This document shows, piece after piece, positions 1 through 9,438 of a stretch of DNA of 64,000 nt. A program made the translations under genes and the position numbers. The stretch's first letter is position 1. Each line of letters begins with the position of its first letter. Source of the DNA: Pseudomonas sp. efr-133-TYG-5 (GTDB taxonomy: Bacteria > Pseudomonadota > Gammaproteobacteria > Pseudomonadales > Pseudomonadaceae); the NCBI RefSeq assembly GCF_030209175.1, contig NZ_JARVSM010000006.1:372001-436000 (forward strand), read 5' to 3'. The notes beneath the pieces were generated by a model. That model did not search any database. It was not told the origin of the DNA and was given only the letters and a program-made list of their open reading frames with translations.

Positions 1-3000
1 GTGTCGGATTCCGGCCATACCGCCGAACCACCGACAGCCAGTACGGCCGCCAGTTGGCTGAGCAGATCGCCTTCGACGTCAGCCAGGCACAGCACGTGCT
101 CGCGTGGCAGGATCGCGTAGCTGTTCTTCTCCCCGGTCGGGCCGGCCAGCACGCGGGTGATACCGCTTTGCGATTGTGCCGCGTACTGCACGCACAGGGT
201 GCTCAGGTCGGCGAACTTGTTGCTGTCGGCCCACGCTTTGAGGGCGGTCAGCGGCTTGCTCATGGCGTCGCGCAGACGGACATCCGGCGCCACGGCAGCA
301 TCGGCGCGAGCGAAGGATTGTTCGATGGCATCGGTAGGACGAGTCGACAGCAGGCGGTACAGGTACAGCGGGCCGCCGGCCTTCGGACCGGTCCCCGACA
401 GGCCCTCGCCGCCGAACGGCTGCACGCCGACCACGGCACCGACGATGTTGCGGTTGACGTAGACGTTACCGGCGTTGACGTTGTCGATCACCTTGGCGAT
501 GGTCTCGTCGATACGGGTGTGCACGCCGAGGGTCAGGCCGTAGCCGGAGGCATTGATCTGGCCGATCAACTGGTCGATCTCTTTGCGCTTGTAGCGCACC
601 ACGTGCAGCACCGGGCCGAAGATCTCGCGCTGCAGTTCGTCGAAGCTTTCCAGTTCGATCAGGGTCGGCATGACGAAGGTGCCGCGTTTGACTTCCTCGG
701 CGTCGGCGATAGCCACCTGGTAGACGTTGCGACCTTTGTCGCGCATGGCCTGGATGTGCTTCTCGATCCCGGCCTTGGCTTCGGCGTCGATCACCGGGCC
801 AATGTCCACGGACAAACGCTCAGGGTTACCCAAGCGCGATTCGGCCATCGCGCCCTTGAGCATTTCGATGACGCGATCGGCGGAATCTTCCTGCAGGCAC
901 AGCACACGCAGGGCCGAGCAACGCTGACCGGCGCTGTCGAAGGCCGAGGACACCACGTCGATCACCACTTGTTCGGTGAGCGCGGACGAGTCGACGATCA
1001 TCGCGTTCTGCCCACCGGTTTCGGCGATCAGCGGAATCGGACGGCCCTGGTTGTCGAGGCGACCGGCGATGTTGCGCTGCAGCAGGCGCGCGACTTCGGT
1101 GGAACCGGTGAACATCACGCCTTTGACGCGCTCGTCACCGACCAGCCCGGCACCGACGGTTTCACCGCGACCCGGCAGCAGTTGCAGTACGCCTTCCGGA
1201 ATTCCGGCTTCGAGCAGCAGGCGTACGGCTTGCGCGGCGACCAGCGGAGTCTGTTCGGCCGGTTTGGCCAGTACCGGGTTGCCGGCGGCCAGAGCGGCAG
1301 CGACCTGGCCGCTGAAGATTGCCAGCGGGAAGTTCCACGGGCTGATGCACACCACCGGGCCCAATGGACGGTGGGCGTCGTTGCTGAAATCGTTGCGTGC
1401 CTGCACCGCGTAGTAACGCAGGAAGTCGACGGCTTCGCGGACTTCGGCGATGGCGTTGGCGAAGGTCTTGCCGGCTTCGCGGGCCAGCAGGCCCATCAAC
1501 GGCTGGATCTCGCCTTCCATCAAATCAGCGGCGCGTTCCAGGATTGCCGCGCGCTCGGCGGGCGGGGTGGCCTGCCAGATCGGTGCGGCGTTCAAGGCGC
1601 ACTGGATCGCGTTGTCGACGTCTTCGACGGTGGCTTCCTGCACGTGACCGACCACGTCGCGGTGATCCGCCGGGTTGAGGACCGGCGCCGGCGCTTCGTT
1701 GCTGGCGGCGCAGCCGAGCATCGGCGCGGCTTTCCAGTTGTTGTGCGCGGTGGCCAGCAGGGCGCAGGACAGCGAGGCCAGGCGATGTTCGTTGGCCATG
1801 TCGATGCCGGCGGAGTTGGCGCGCTCGGCACCGTACAGATCACGCGGCAATGGAATGCGCGGGTGCGGCAGGCCGAAACCACCTTCCACGGTTGCCATCT
1901 GCTCGATCTGCGCAACAGGGTCGGCCACCAGTTCCTGGATCGAAATCGACTGGTCGGCGATGCGGTTGACGAACGAGGTATTGGCGCCGTTTTCCAGCAG
2001 ACGACGCACCAGGTAGGCCAGCAGGGTTTCGTGAGTACCGACCGGCGCGTAGACGCGGCACGGACGGTTCAGCTTGCCTTCGGAAACTTTGCCTACAACC
2101 TGTTCGTACAGCGGTTCGCCCATGCCGTGCAGACATTGGAATTCGTACTGGCCCGGGTAATAGTTCTGACCGGCAATGTGATAAATCGCCGACAGGGTGT
2201 GGGCGTTGTGCGTGGCGAACTGCGGGTAGATGACTTCCGGCACCGACAGCAGTTTGCGCGCGCAGGCGATGTAGGAAACGTCGGTGTACACCTTGCGGGT
2301 GTAGACCGGATAGCCTTCCAGGCCTTCGACCTGGGCACGCTTGATTTCGCTGTCCCAGTACGCGCCTTTCACCAGGCGGATCATCAGGCGATGACGGCTG
2401 CGGCGGGCCAGATCGATCACGTAGTCGATCACGTACGGGCAACGCTTCTGGTAAGCCTGGATGACGAAGCCGATGCCGTTCCAGCCGGTCAGTTGCGGCT
2501 CGAAGCACAGGCGCTCGAGCAGATCCAGCGACAGCTCGAGGCGGTCGGCTTCTTCGGCGTCGATGTTCAGGCCGATGTCGTATTGCTTGGCCAGCAGGGT
2601 CAGCGACAGCAGGCGCGGGTACAGCTCGTCCATCACGCGCTCGTATTGCGCGCGGCTGTAGCGCGGGTGCAGCGCCGACAGCTTGATCGAAATGCCCGGG
2701 CCTTCATAAATCCCACGGCCGTGGGAGGCTTTGCCGATCGAGTGGATCGCTTGTTCGTACGACGCCAGGTACTTCTGCGCATCGTGTTCGGTCAGCGCCG
2801 CTTCACCGAGCATGTCGTAGGAGTAGCGGAAGCCCTTGGCTTCGAACTTGCTCGCGTTGGCCAGGGCTTCGGCGATGGTTTCGCCGGTGACGAACTGCTC
2901 GCCCATCAGGCGCATGGCCATGTCGACGCCCTTGCGGATCATCGGCTCGCCGCTCTTGCCGATGATGCGGCTCAGCGACGAAGTCAGGCCGGCTTCGTTG

Positions 3001-3662
3001 TGCGTGGACACCAGTTTGCCGGTCAGCAGCAGGCCCCAGGTGGCGGCATTGACGAACAGCGAAGGGCTGTTGCCGAGGTGCGGCTGCCAGTTGCCGGTAC
3101 TGATCTTGTCGCGGATCAGCGCATCGCGGGTGCCTTTGTCCGGGATACGCAGCAGCGCTTCAGCCAGGCACATCAGCGCCACGCCTTCCTGGGACGACAG
3201 AGAAAATTCCTGCAGCAGGCCTTGAACAATGCCGGCACGACCGCCAGCGCTTTTCTGGTTACGCAGTTTTTCCGCGATGGTCGCGGCGAGTTTGTTGGTG
3301 GCTTCGGCCATCGGCGCCGGCAGGCGAGCCTGCTCGATCAGCATCGGCACCACTTCCGGCTCGGGGCGACGGTAAGCGGCGGTGATCGAAGCGCGCAGGA
3401 CCGATTGCGGCAGGATGCTTTCGGCGAATTCAAGGAAGCACTGGTGGGCGTGATCGGTGTGGACTTCGCCGGCGTCGTCGGCGTCCTTGGCGCTCAGGCC
3501 ATTGAGCTCGGTCAGGGTTGCACCACCCTCGAGTTTCTCCAGGTAATTGAAAATTGCCTGCTTGATCAGCCAGTGCGGCGTGCGATCAATCGAGGTCGCG
3601 GCAGCCTTAAGGCGCTCGCGGGTCGGGTCATCGAGTTTGACCCCAAGGGTGGTGGTAGCCAT
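1..3662 (-). CDS. putA: Bifunctional proline dehydrogenase / P5C dehydrogenase and put repressor PutA (C-terminus beyond window)
   Basis: PutA oxidises proline to glutamate in two steps at the inner membrane and, in the family's trifunctional form, represses the put genes when proline is scarce. About 1,220 residues are in the window; the usual length is near 1,320, so the C-terminus lies beyond base 1. The N-terminus (MATTTLGVKLDDPTRERLK) is a ribbon-helix-helix DNA-binding domain, which marks the repressor form. The proline dehydrogenase barrel follows, and the aldehyde dehydrogenase nucleophile motif SAGQRCSALR places the catalytic Cys codon at 918-920, near residue 915, as in the E. coli protein. 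The ATG at 3660-3662 is chosen because the ribbon-helix-helix begins there. It is divergent from putP across a region full of candidate PutA sites. A very long open frame on the opposite strand here is only a codon-bias shadow. Confidence 0.96.
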   Translation of the reverse strand, partial: MATTTLGVKLDDPTRERLKAAATSIDRTPHWLIKQAIFNYLEKLEGGATLTELNGLSAKDADDAGEVHTDHAHQCFLEFAESILPQSVLRASITAAYRRPEPEVVPMLIEQARLPAPMAEATNKLAATIAEKLRNQKSAGGRAGIVQGLLQEFSLSSQEGVALMCLAEALLRIPDKGTRDALIRDKISTGNWQPHLGNSPSLFVNAATWGLLLTGKLVSTHNEAGLTSSLSRIIGKSGEPMIRKGVDMAMRLMGEQFVTGETIAEALANASKFEAKGFRYSYDMLGEAALTEHDAQKYLASYEQAIHSIGKASHGRGIYEGPGISIKLSALHPRYSRAQYERVMDELYPRLLSLTLLAKQYDIGLNIDAEEADRLELSLDLLERLCFEPQLTGWNGIGFVIQAYQKRCPYVIDYVIDLARRSRHRLMIRLVKGAYWDSEIKRAQVEGLEGYPVYTRKVYTDVSYIACARKLLSVPEVIYPQFATHNAHTLSAIYHIAGQNYYPGQYEFQCLHGMGEPLYEQVVGKVSEGKLNRPCRVYAPVGTHETLLAYLVRRLLENGANTSFVNRIADQSISIQELVADPVAQIEQMATVEGGFGLPHPRIPLPRDLYGAERANSAGIDMANEHRLASLSCALLATAHNNWKAAPMLGCAASNEAPAPVLNPADHRDVVGHVQEATVEDVDNAIQCALNAAPIWQATPPAERAAILERAADLMEGEIQPLMGLLAREAGKTFANAIAEVREAVDFLRYYAVQARNDFSNDAHRPLGPVVCISPWNFPLAIFSGQVAAALAAGNPVLAKPAEQTPLVAAQAVRLLLEAGIPEGVLQLLPGRGETVGAGLVGDERVKGVMFTGSTEVARLLQRNIAGRLDNQGRPIPLIAETGGQNAMIVDSSALTEQVVIDVVSSAFDSAGQRCSALRVLCLQEDSADRVIEMLKGAMAESRLGNPERLSVDIGPVIDAEAKAGIEKHIQAMRDKGRNVYQVAIADAEEVKRGTFVMPTLIELESFDELQREIFGPVLHVVRYKRKEIDQLIGQINASGYGLTLGVHTRIDETIAKVIDNVNAGNVYVNRNIVGAVVGVQPFGGEGLSGTGPKAGGPLYLYRLLSTRPTDAIEQSFARADAAVAPDVRLRDAMSKPLTALKAWADSNKFADLSTLCVQYAAQSQSGITRVLAGPTGEKNSYAILPREHVLCLADVEGDLLSQLAAVLAVGGSAVWPESD

Positions 3663-3732
3663 ATTTTTATCCTCATAGGTGCCGCAGTTGCGCGGCAACA
3701 GCTGGCGGCAAGATTAGCTGCGCGCCGAAAGA

Positions 3733-4079
3733 GGTGCAACCGGGTGCAACCCTTTTTTGTCGGAATATTCGGCAACTCGTCAGGAAATAATTTCTGGTAC
3801 GAAAGTGCTGCTCCTGCTTGGTACTTTTGCTTCTAGCAAAGGCTCGTGACTGCGCTAAAAGGGAGCAAAAAACCGCCTTTTCGGGATAATTCCGATTAGG
3901 TGCAACTAATTCTCAAGAAACTGGTTGCACCTGTTTTGCTTTGTTGAATAGGATTCGCGCCCAAGGTGCAACCGGGGAAACCCGATGTACCGGCCAATGG
4001 CTTTCCTGGGGAAACATTGGTCATAAATGCGCGGCTGTGCGAATCGTCTGTCAGACGTCAGTCTGCAAACGGTGCAACC
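3733..4079. promoter_or_regulatory. Cluster of six putative PutA operator motifs (TGCAAC/GTTGCA) between putA and putP
   Basis: The putA-putP gap contains TGCAAC at 3735-3740, 3745-3750, 3901-3906, 3967-3972 and 4073-4078, and its complement GTTGCA at 3924-3929. Most are extended to GGTGCAAC. The first two are direct repeats exactly 10 bp apart, one helical turn. The copies at 3899-3906 and 3924-3931 form an inverted pair. The E. coli PutA recognition core is known to be GTTGCA, so these are very likely operators for autoregulation of both divergent promoters. I did not assign -10 or -35 boxes. No small gene is supported in this 456-base gap. Confidence 0.75.
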
Positions 4080-4118
4080 GCCGCCGCTACATAAAAACAA
4101 AGCCAGGGCACGTACGTA

Positions 4119-5603
4119 ATGAGCGCAAGCAATCCAACCCTGATCACGTTCGTGATCTATATCGCAGCAATGGTGCTGATCGGCTTCATGGCCTATCGCT
4201 CCACCAACAACCTCTCTGACTATATTCTTGGCGGCCGCAGTCTGGGCAGCGTCGTGACCGCATTGTCGGCCGGTGCTTCCGACATGAGCGGCTGGTTGCT
4301 GATGGGCCTGCCGGGCGCCATCTACATGTCCGGCCTGTCCGAAAGCTGGATCGCCATCGGCCTGATCGTCGGGGCCTACCTGAACTGGCTGTTCGTCGCC
4401 GGTCGCCTGCGGGTGCAGACCGAGCACAACGGTGATGCGCTGACCCTGCCCGACTACTTCTCCAGCCGTTTCGAAGATAAAAGCGGGCTGCTGCGGATCA
4501 TTTCGGCGATCGTGATTCTGGTGTTCTTCACCGTCTACTGCGCATCCGGCATCGTTGCCGGCGCGCGCCTGTTCGAAAGCACCTTCGGCATGTCCTACGA
4601 GACAGCGCTGTGGGCCGGTGCGGCGGCGACGATTGCCTACACCTTCGTCGGCGGTTTCCTCGCGGTTAGCTGGACCGACACCGTTCAGGCCACCCTGATG
4701 ATCTTCGCCCTGATCCTCACGCCGATCATCGTGCTGCTGGCGACCGGCGGCGTCGACACCACGTTCCTGGCCATCGAAGCGCAGGACCCGAGCAATTTCG
4801 ACATGCTCAAGGGCACCACTTTCATCGGCGTGATCTCGCTGATGGGTTGGGGCCTGGGTTACTTCGGTCAACCGCACATTCTGGCGCGCTTCATGGCCGC
4901 TGATTCGGTGAAATCGATTGCCAACGCCCGTCGCATCTCGATGACCTGGATGATTCTCTGCCTCGGCGGCACCGTGGCCGTTGGCTTCTTCGGTATCGCT
5001 TACTTCTCGGCGCACCCTGACGTTGCCGGTCCTGTGACCGAGAACCACGAGCGTGTGTTCATCGAACTGGCCAAACTACTGTTCAACCCATGGATTGCCG
5101 GTGTCCTGCTGTCGGCGATCCTCGCGGCGGTGATGAGCACCCTGAGCTGCCAGTTGCTGGTGTGCTCGAGCGCCCTGACCGAAGACTTCTACAAAGCGTT
5201 CATCCGCAAAAGCGCGACCCAGCTGGAACTGGTGTGGATCGGCCGGGCCATGGTGCTGGTCGTTGCGCTGGTCGCCATCGCCCTGGCCGCCAACCCGAAA
5301 AACCAGGTACTGGGTCTGGTCAGCTACGCCTGGGCCGGCTTCGGTGCGGCGTTCGGTCCGGTGGTGCTGATCTCGGTGGTGTGGAAAAAGATGACCCGCG
5401 ACGGCGCCCTGGCCGGCATCCTGGTCGGCGCGATCACGGTGGTGGCGTGGAAGCATTGGGAAGTGATGGGTCTGTACGAAATCATCCCGGGCTTCATCTT
5501 CGCCAGCCTGGCGATCTACTTCGTCAGCCTGATGGGCCAGCCGACCACCGGCATGGTCCAGCGCTTCGAAGCGGCGGAAAAGGATTTCCACCTGAACAAG
5601 TGA
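4119..5603 (+). CDS. putP: Sodium/proline symporter PutP
   Basis: This 494-residue protein is a solute:sodium symporter that brings proline into the cytoplasm using the sodium gradient and so feeds PutA. It is almost wholly hydrophobic, with about a dozen membrane segments. The family landmarks visible include an N-terminal helix with ALSAGASDMSGWLLMGLPGA, the loop YILGGRSLG, and the later ILAAVMSTLSCQLLVCSSA stretch typical of PutP. Length matches the family (about 490-500). The ATG at 4119 starts MSASNPTLITFVIYIAAMV, directly into the first membrane helix. It is divergent from putA and followed by a strong terminator, so it is probably monocistronic and controlled by PutA binding upstream. 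Confidence 0.96.
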   Translation: MSASNPTLITFVIYIAAMVLIGFMAYRSTNNLSDYILGGRSLGSVVTALSAGASDMSGWLLMGLPGAIYMSGLSESWIAIGLIVGAYLNWLFVAGRLRVQTEHNGDALTLPDYFSSRFEDKSGLLRIISAIVILVFFTVYCASGIVAGARLFESTFGMSYETALWAGAAATIAYTFVGGFLAVSWTDTVQATLMIFALILTPIIVLLATGGVDTTFLAIEAQDPSNFDMLKGTTFIGVISLMGWGLGYFGQPHILARFMAADSVKSIANARRISMTWMILCLGGTVAVGFFGIAYFSAHPDVAGPVTENHERVFIELAKLLFNPWIAGVLLSAILAAVMSTLSCQLLVCSSALTEDFYKAFIRKSATQLELVWIGRAMVLVVALVAIALAANPKNQVLGLVSYAWAGFGAAFGPVVLISVVWKKMTRDGALAGILVGAITVVAWKHWEVMGLYEIIPGFIFASLAIYFVSLMGQPTTGMVQRFEAAEKDFHLNK

Positions 5604-5640
5604 TGGCGCTGAGCTGAGGCTCAACGCTTTTGCCGACATG

Positions 5641-5679
5641 AAAACGGCCCGTCTCCTACCCGAGGCGGGCCGTTTTTTT
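5641..5679 (+). terminator. Rho-independent terminator of putP
   Basis: The sequence AAACGGCCCG, a short loop, CGGGCCGTTT and a run of T form a GC-rich hairpin with U-tract about 40 bases after the putP stop. The arms are near perfect. Confidence 0.9.
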
Positions 5680-5715
5680 GTGCCTGTTCTTTCTCGAATC
5701 CTGTGGAGATCCAGC

Positions 5716-5804
5716 GTGGGAGCGAGCCTGCTCGCGAATGCGATTGATCATTCAATGAAGGTGTCGACTGACATGCCGCTTTCGCGAGCAGGCTCGCTCC
5801 CACA
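5716..5804. repeat. REPIN: two inverted REP sequences
   Basis: REP copy GTGGGAGCGAGCCTGCTCGC begins at 5716 and its reverse complement ends at 5803, about 42 bases apart. This is the usual head-to-head doublet of fluorescent Pseudomonas. The spacer contains TGTCGACTGACATGCC, which is also present in the REPIN at 52638-52726. Such elements are mobilised in trans by RAYT transposases; none is encoded in the window. Confidence 0.88.
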
Positions 5805-5931
5805 GTGAAGCGGTGGTGGGTTTGGGGGATATGTCTGTAGTCGAATGCGCCGATATCCGAAGGCTTTTCCGGCAGGCAAAGTAGGGCAAATCTGATTTTT
5901 CCGTCGCCCACCCAACAGCCCTTGCGCCTCA

Positions 5932-5958
5932 TGCAGAATCGCCCGCCCTCATTCTGCA
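5932..5958 (+). promoter_or_regulatory. Hairpin abutting the vgrG ribosome-binding site
   Basis: TGCAGAAT (5932-5939) and ATTCTGCA (5951-5958) form a perfect 8-bp stem with an 11-base loop. It ends just before the GAGAG ribosome-binding sequence (about 5958-5963) and 12 bases before the vgrG ATG. It could modulate translation. No T-run follows, so it is not a terminator. Confidence 0.4.
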
Positions 5959-5970
5959 GAGAGACATCGG

Positions 5971-8900
5971 ATGTTCGCGCCTGCCAATCAACCGCGTTTC
6001 ACGTTGACCTTCGAAGGCGCCCAACCTGACCTCAAGGTCCTTGAGTTCACGGGCAAGGAAGCCATTAGCCAACCCTTTCGTTTCGAGCTGGAACTGGTCA
6101 GTGAGCGGCCGGATCTGGATCTGGAAAGCCTGCTGCACTGTCAGGCGTTTCTGAGTTTCGATGCGCAAGGGGCTGGCATTCATGGTCAGATTTATCAGGT
6201 CGGCCAAGGGGATTGCGGCAAACGTCTGACCCGCTACCACGTCAGCCTGGTGCCGCGTCTGGCCTACCTCGCGCATCGCCATAACCAGCGGATTTTCCAG
6301 CAACAGAGCGTGCCGCAGATCGTTGCGCAGATCCTCAGGGAGCACGCGATCCTGCGCGACGCCTTCGAGTTTCGCCTCGGCAGCGAGTACCCGCCACGGG
6401 AATACTGCGTGCAGTACGCCGAGAGCGATCTGGCCTTTGTCCAGCGCCTGTGTGCGGAAGTCGGCATCCATTACCACTTTCAACATGGCACCGAGGGCCA
6501 TCTGCTGGTGTTCGGCGATGACCAGACCGTGTTCCCGCGGCTGGCCGAGCCGACGGTGTACCTGCCGGGCAGCGGCATGGCGGCTGGCGCACCGGCGATC
6601 AAGCGCTTCAATGTGCGTGTGGAAACCCGCACCAGCGTGGTCACCCGGCGCGACTACAACTTCACCCGGCCGCGCCTGCAACTGGACGCCCGGGTCGATG
6701 GCGAGCAGCGCCCGGTGCTTGAGGACTATCACTTCCCCGGCCAGTTCAGCGACCGGGAAAGTGGCAGGCAACTGGCCCAGCGCGCGCTGGAACGGCATGT
6801 CGCCGACTACCGTCAGGCTGAAGGTCGCAGCGACGAATCCGCCCTGGTCAGCGGACATTTCCTGCAGCTCAATGGCCATCCGCGCCAGGACTGGAACGAC
6901 CTGTGGCTGCTCACCGCCATCGAGCACCGTGGCCGCCAACCGCAAGTGCTGGAGGAAACGGTCACCAGTGATGGGGAATCCTTCCAGGGCTACCGTAATA
7001 CCTTTCTTGCCACGCCGTGGGACGTATTCTTTCGCCCGGCGCTGGGGCCGGAAAAACCGCGCATGCTCGGTTATCAACCCGCCGTGGTCACCGGGCCGCA
7101 AGACAGCGAAATCCACTGCGACGAGTACGGTCGGGTCAAGGTGCAACTGGCCTGGGACCGCGACGGCGAGCTCAATGAGCATTCCAGCTGCTGGCTGCGC
7201 GTGGCTACCGGCTGGGCGCATGACCGTTACGGCAGCGTGTTGATTCCGCGCGTGGGTATGGAAGTGCTGGTTGGCTTCATCGACGCCGATGCCGACAAGC
7301 CGCTGGTGGTCGGCTGCCTGCCGAACGCCGCGACTCCGGTGCCGCTGGACCTGCCGGCGGACAAGACCCGCAGCATTTTCCGCAGCCAGAGCAGCCCGGG
7401 CGGTGGCGGCTACAACGAACTGCGCATCGAGGATCGCAAAGGCGCCGAGGAAATCTACCTGCGCGCCCAGCGCAACTGGACCCAGCATGTGTTGAATGAT
7501 CAGCAGGTGCAGGTGGGTAACCAGCGCAGCGTTGTCGTCACCGGCCTGGCGAAACATGAGTTGAAGGCTGACGAGCAGCGCATCACCCACGGCCAGCGCC
7601 AGACCGAAGTGAAGCAGGACGATCATCTGACGGTTGTCGGTGATCGACATATTCGGGTGAGCAACCAGGCGACCAGCGCCAGCGCGCAGATTCACCTCAG
7701 CGCCGGCCAGCAAGTGGTGATCGACGGCGGCGCGAGCGCGACGATTCAGGCCGGCGGGCAGTGGATCAACATCGGCCCCGGCGGGATTTTCAGCAGCGTA
7801 CCGATTCAGGTCGGTGGCGCGCCGACGGCGGCGATGAGCGCGGCACCGAGTGTGCCGGGATTGCCCACAAAGCTCGCAGCAGCGCCGGCGGCCATGCTCA
7901 CGGCTGCACAAATCATGAGCTTTAAAGGTGATGCGCCATTCTGCGAAGAGTGCGAGCGCTGCAAGGACGGAATTTGCCTGGCCCCGAGCGCGTTGATCAA
8001 CGACCCAAAGCCTTCAGCTCGGCCAGCGACTTCGAACGTTGAGCCGGGCTTTTATATTGTTGAGCAGGGGATGTCTCGCTCTGCGCTTGAATCGATACTG
8101 TTCCCGCAACCAGATCCGGCCGTGCTGGATAAATTTCGTAGCCTGAATCCGCAACTCACTCAATTTGCCAAGCCTGGGCAACTGATCGTCCTGAGCGACC
8201 CGCGTAATACGCAATGCACGCGGGAAGAAGCATTGCTGATGGAGGCGGCGCAGAAGGTTGAGGCGGCTCTGGCGCCGATGAGTGATTCGGAGGCGGAGTT
8301 CATGGTGCGGTATCAGGCAGAGATTCAGTCATTCTTATCTCAGGGTTCGACGGCGGTGGGAATCGGCTCGGCGATGTTCAGCAATCATTTGGACAATCTT
8401 GGCAAGACGCTGACAGAGTTGGAGGTTCTGCATAAGCAAACCTTCGATAAACACGGCAAGCTTCAGGGTGCTGATTTTTTCTCCAGACGCAAACAGCTGA
8501 TGGCGCAACTCGATAGCAGCCTTAGCCCGCTTGTGCGTAAAGCGGCTGGTTTACCCGATCACCCAAACCTGAAGAAAACGTTGGGAATTTCCAGTCGCAG
8601 TCTCGTTCACCATTGGAACATGGCTGGTGTCGCGGGGGAGATTCCCGGATACGCAACGCATATTCAGGGCGTTAGCAGGGCCAGCAAGATCATCAAGTTA
8701 GGTGGTTGGGTTGGGGTTGGTCTGGGCGCGGCGGCGTCGGGACTGAAGATAAGGGAAACTTGCCGGCTAGGGACTGAAGAAGCTTGCAGGAAAGTGAAGT
8801 TCACCGAAACGGCGAAACTCGCCGGCGCATTCGGGGGAAGTCTCGGCGGGGGGATCGCGGGTACTCTTGTATGCGTTGGCATTGGCCTGGGTACGGCGGG

Positions 8901-9021
8901 AACAGGCGGGGTGCTTTGTTCATTGGTAATGGTCGGGGCTGGAACTTTTGGAGGGGGAGTGGGTGGCGAGATCTTGGGTGAAAAGGTTGGTGAGGTCATT
9001 TACGAGGGGGTTGGCAAATGA
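5971..9021 (+). CDS. vgrG: Evolved VgrG: type VI secretion spike with C-terminal, probably membrane-active toxin
   Basis: This 1,016-residue protein carries a VgrG spike fused to an effector. Residues 1 to about 370 are the gp27-like base (LTRYHVSLVPRLAYLAHR). Residues 379-455 are the gp5-like OB fold (YGRVKVQLAWD, LIPRVGMEVLVGF), followed by the repetitive beta-helix needle to about 630. An Ala/Pro linker leads to a cysteine cluster (C658, C661, C664, C669), then a LysM-like segment (about 693-740). The tail from about 906 is rich in glycine and hydrophobic residues (LAGAFGGSLGGGIAG, VGAGTFGGGVGG), as in pore-forming effectors. The DNA becomes visibly AT-richer after about 7.9 kb, consistent with tail swapping. 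The stop overlaps the next ATG (ATGA). The toxin mechanism is inferred from composition and the membrane immunity protein. No hcp or T6SS core genes are nearby. Confidence 0.9.
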   Translation: MFAPANQPRFTLTFEGAQPDLKVLEFTGKEAISQPFRFELELVSERPDLDLESLLHCQAFLSFDAQGAGIHGQIYQVGQGDCGKRLTRYHVSLVPRLAYLAHRHNQRIFQQQSVPQIVAQILREHAILRDAFEFRLGSEYPPREYCVQYAESDLAFVQRLCAEVGIHYHFQHGTEGHLLVFGDDQTVFPRLAEPTVYLPGSGMAAGAPAIKRFNVRVETRTSVVTRRDYNFTRPRLQLDARVDGEQRPVLEDYHFPGQFSDRESGRQLAQRALERHVADYRQAEGRSDESALVSGHFLQLNGHPRQDWNDLWLLTAIEHRGRQPQVLEETVTSDGESFQGYRNTFLATPWDVFFRPALGPEKPRMLGYQPAVVTGPQDSEIHCDEYGRVKVQLAWDRDGELNEHSSCWLRVATGWAHDRYGSVLIPRVGMEVLVGFIDADADKPLVVGCLPNAATPVPLDLPADKTRSIFRSQSSPGGGGYNELRIEDRKGAEEIYLRAQRNWTQHVLNDQQVQVGNQRSVVVTGLAKHELKADEQRITHGQRQTEVKQDDHLTVVGDRHIRVSNQATSASAQIHLSAGQQVVIDGGASATIQAGGQWINIGPGGIFSSVPIQVGGAPTAAMSAAPSVPGLPTKLAAAPAAMLTAAQIMSFKGDAPFCEECERCKDGICLAPSALINDPKPSARPATSNVEPGFYIVEQGMSRSALESILFPQPDPAVLDKFRSLNPQLTQFAKPGQLIVLSDPRNTQCTREEALLMEAAQKVEAALAPMSDSEAEFMVRYQAEIQSFLSQGSTAVGIGSAMFSNHLDNLGKTLTELEVLHKQTFDKHGKLQGADFFSRRKQLMAQLDSSLSPLVRKAAGLPDHPNLKKTLGISSRSLVHHWNMAGVAGEIPGYATHIQGVSRASKIIKLGGWVGVGLGAAASGLKIRETCRLGTEEACRKVKFTETAKLAGAFGGSLGGGIAGTLVCVGIGLGTAGTGGVLCSLVMVGAGTFGGGVGGEILGEKVGEVIYEGVGK

Positions 9022-9407
9022 CAAAGGCTGATGAGACCTGGTTCGTTTTGACTTTTGGCGGCATGTTCTTTGGGCTTGCTTTCATATCTGTTGTCGGTCA
9101 GGCCTATCTGGCTCTATTCAGAAAAGAGGCGATTTTTCGTTTTCTCAGCAACTCGCAAGGTGTGTTAGTGCGCAAGCCTTTAAGTGCTGGGGTTTTGGGT
9201 GCTTATTTCATGTTGGCGTGCATAGGCTCGTACTTGCTCATGCCGTCCAGGGCAATCAAAGGGGGGGCTTTGGATGCGGGAGATTTGCTGAATTTTCCTT
9301 CAACTTTGTTGTGTTTGATTCGCTTTGTGTATCTATCGGAATTTGGAAGTTTCGTCACGATGATTATTTTCTTACTGGTCGCGAGTTTTATGGGGTGGAT
9401 TGAATAG
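9018..9407 (+). CDS. Putative inner-membrane immunity protein for the VgrG toxin tail
   Basis: A 129-residue protein with three predicted membrane helices (about residues 8-34, 58-75 and 109-128) and no recognised family name. Its ATG overlaps the vgrG stop as ATGA, so the two are translationally coupled, which is the expected arrangement for an effector tail and its immunity gene. A three-helix membrane protein is what protects kin from a pore-forming toxin. The middle region, LMPSRAIKGGALDAGDLLNFP followed by LIRF, aligns with the product of 9701-10072 (IIPRRSIKKEMLNAQDYERFP, then LIRF), showing that they are paralogues. The DNA is AT-rich for this genome. The immunity role is inferred from context. 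Confidence 0.72.
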   Translation: MTKADETWFVLTFGGMFFGLAFISVVGQAYLALFRKEAIFRFLSNSQGVLVRKPLSAGVLGAYFMLACIGSYLLMPSRAIKGGALDAGDLLNFPSTLLCLIRFVYLSEFGSFVTMIIFLLVASFMGWIE

Positions 9408-9438
9408 AATTGATTGCTCGCAGTATGTACATACTTTT

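Noticed and set aside
54..3836. 1,260-codon open frame on the plus strand opposite putA
   Set aside because: Antisense shadow of putA. The product is low-complexity (rich in G, V, D, Q, H, A) with no domain, and putA is certain on the other strand.
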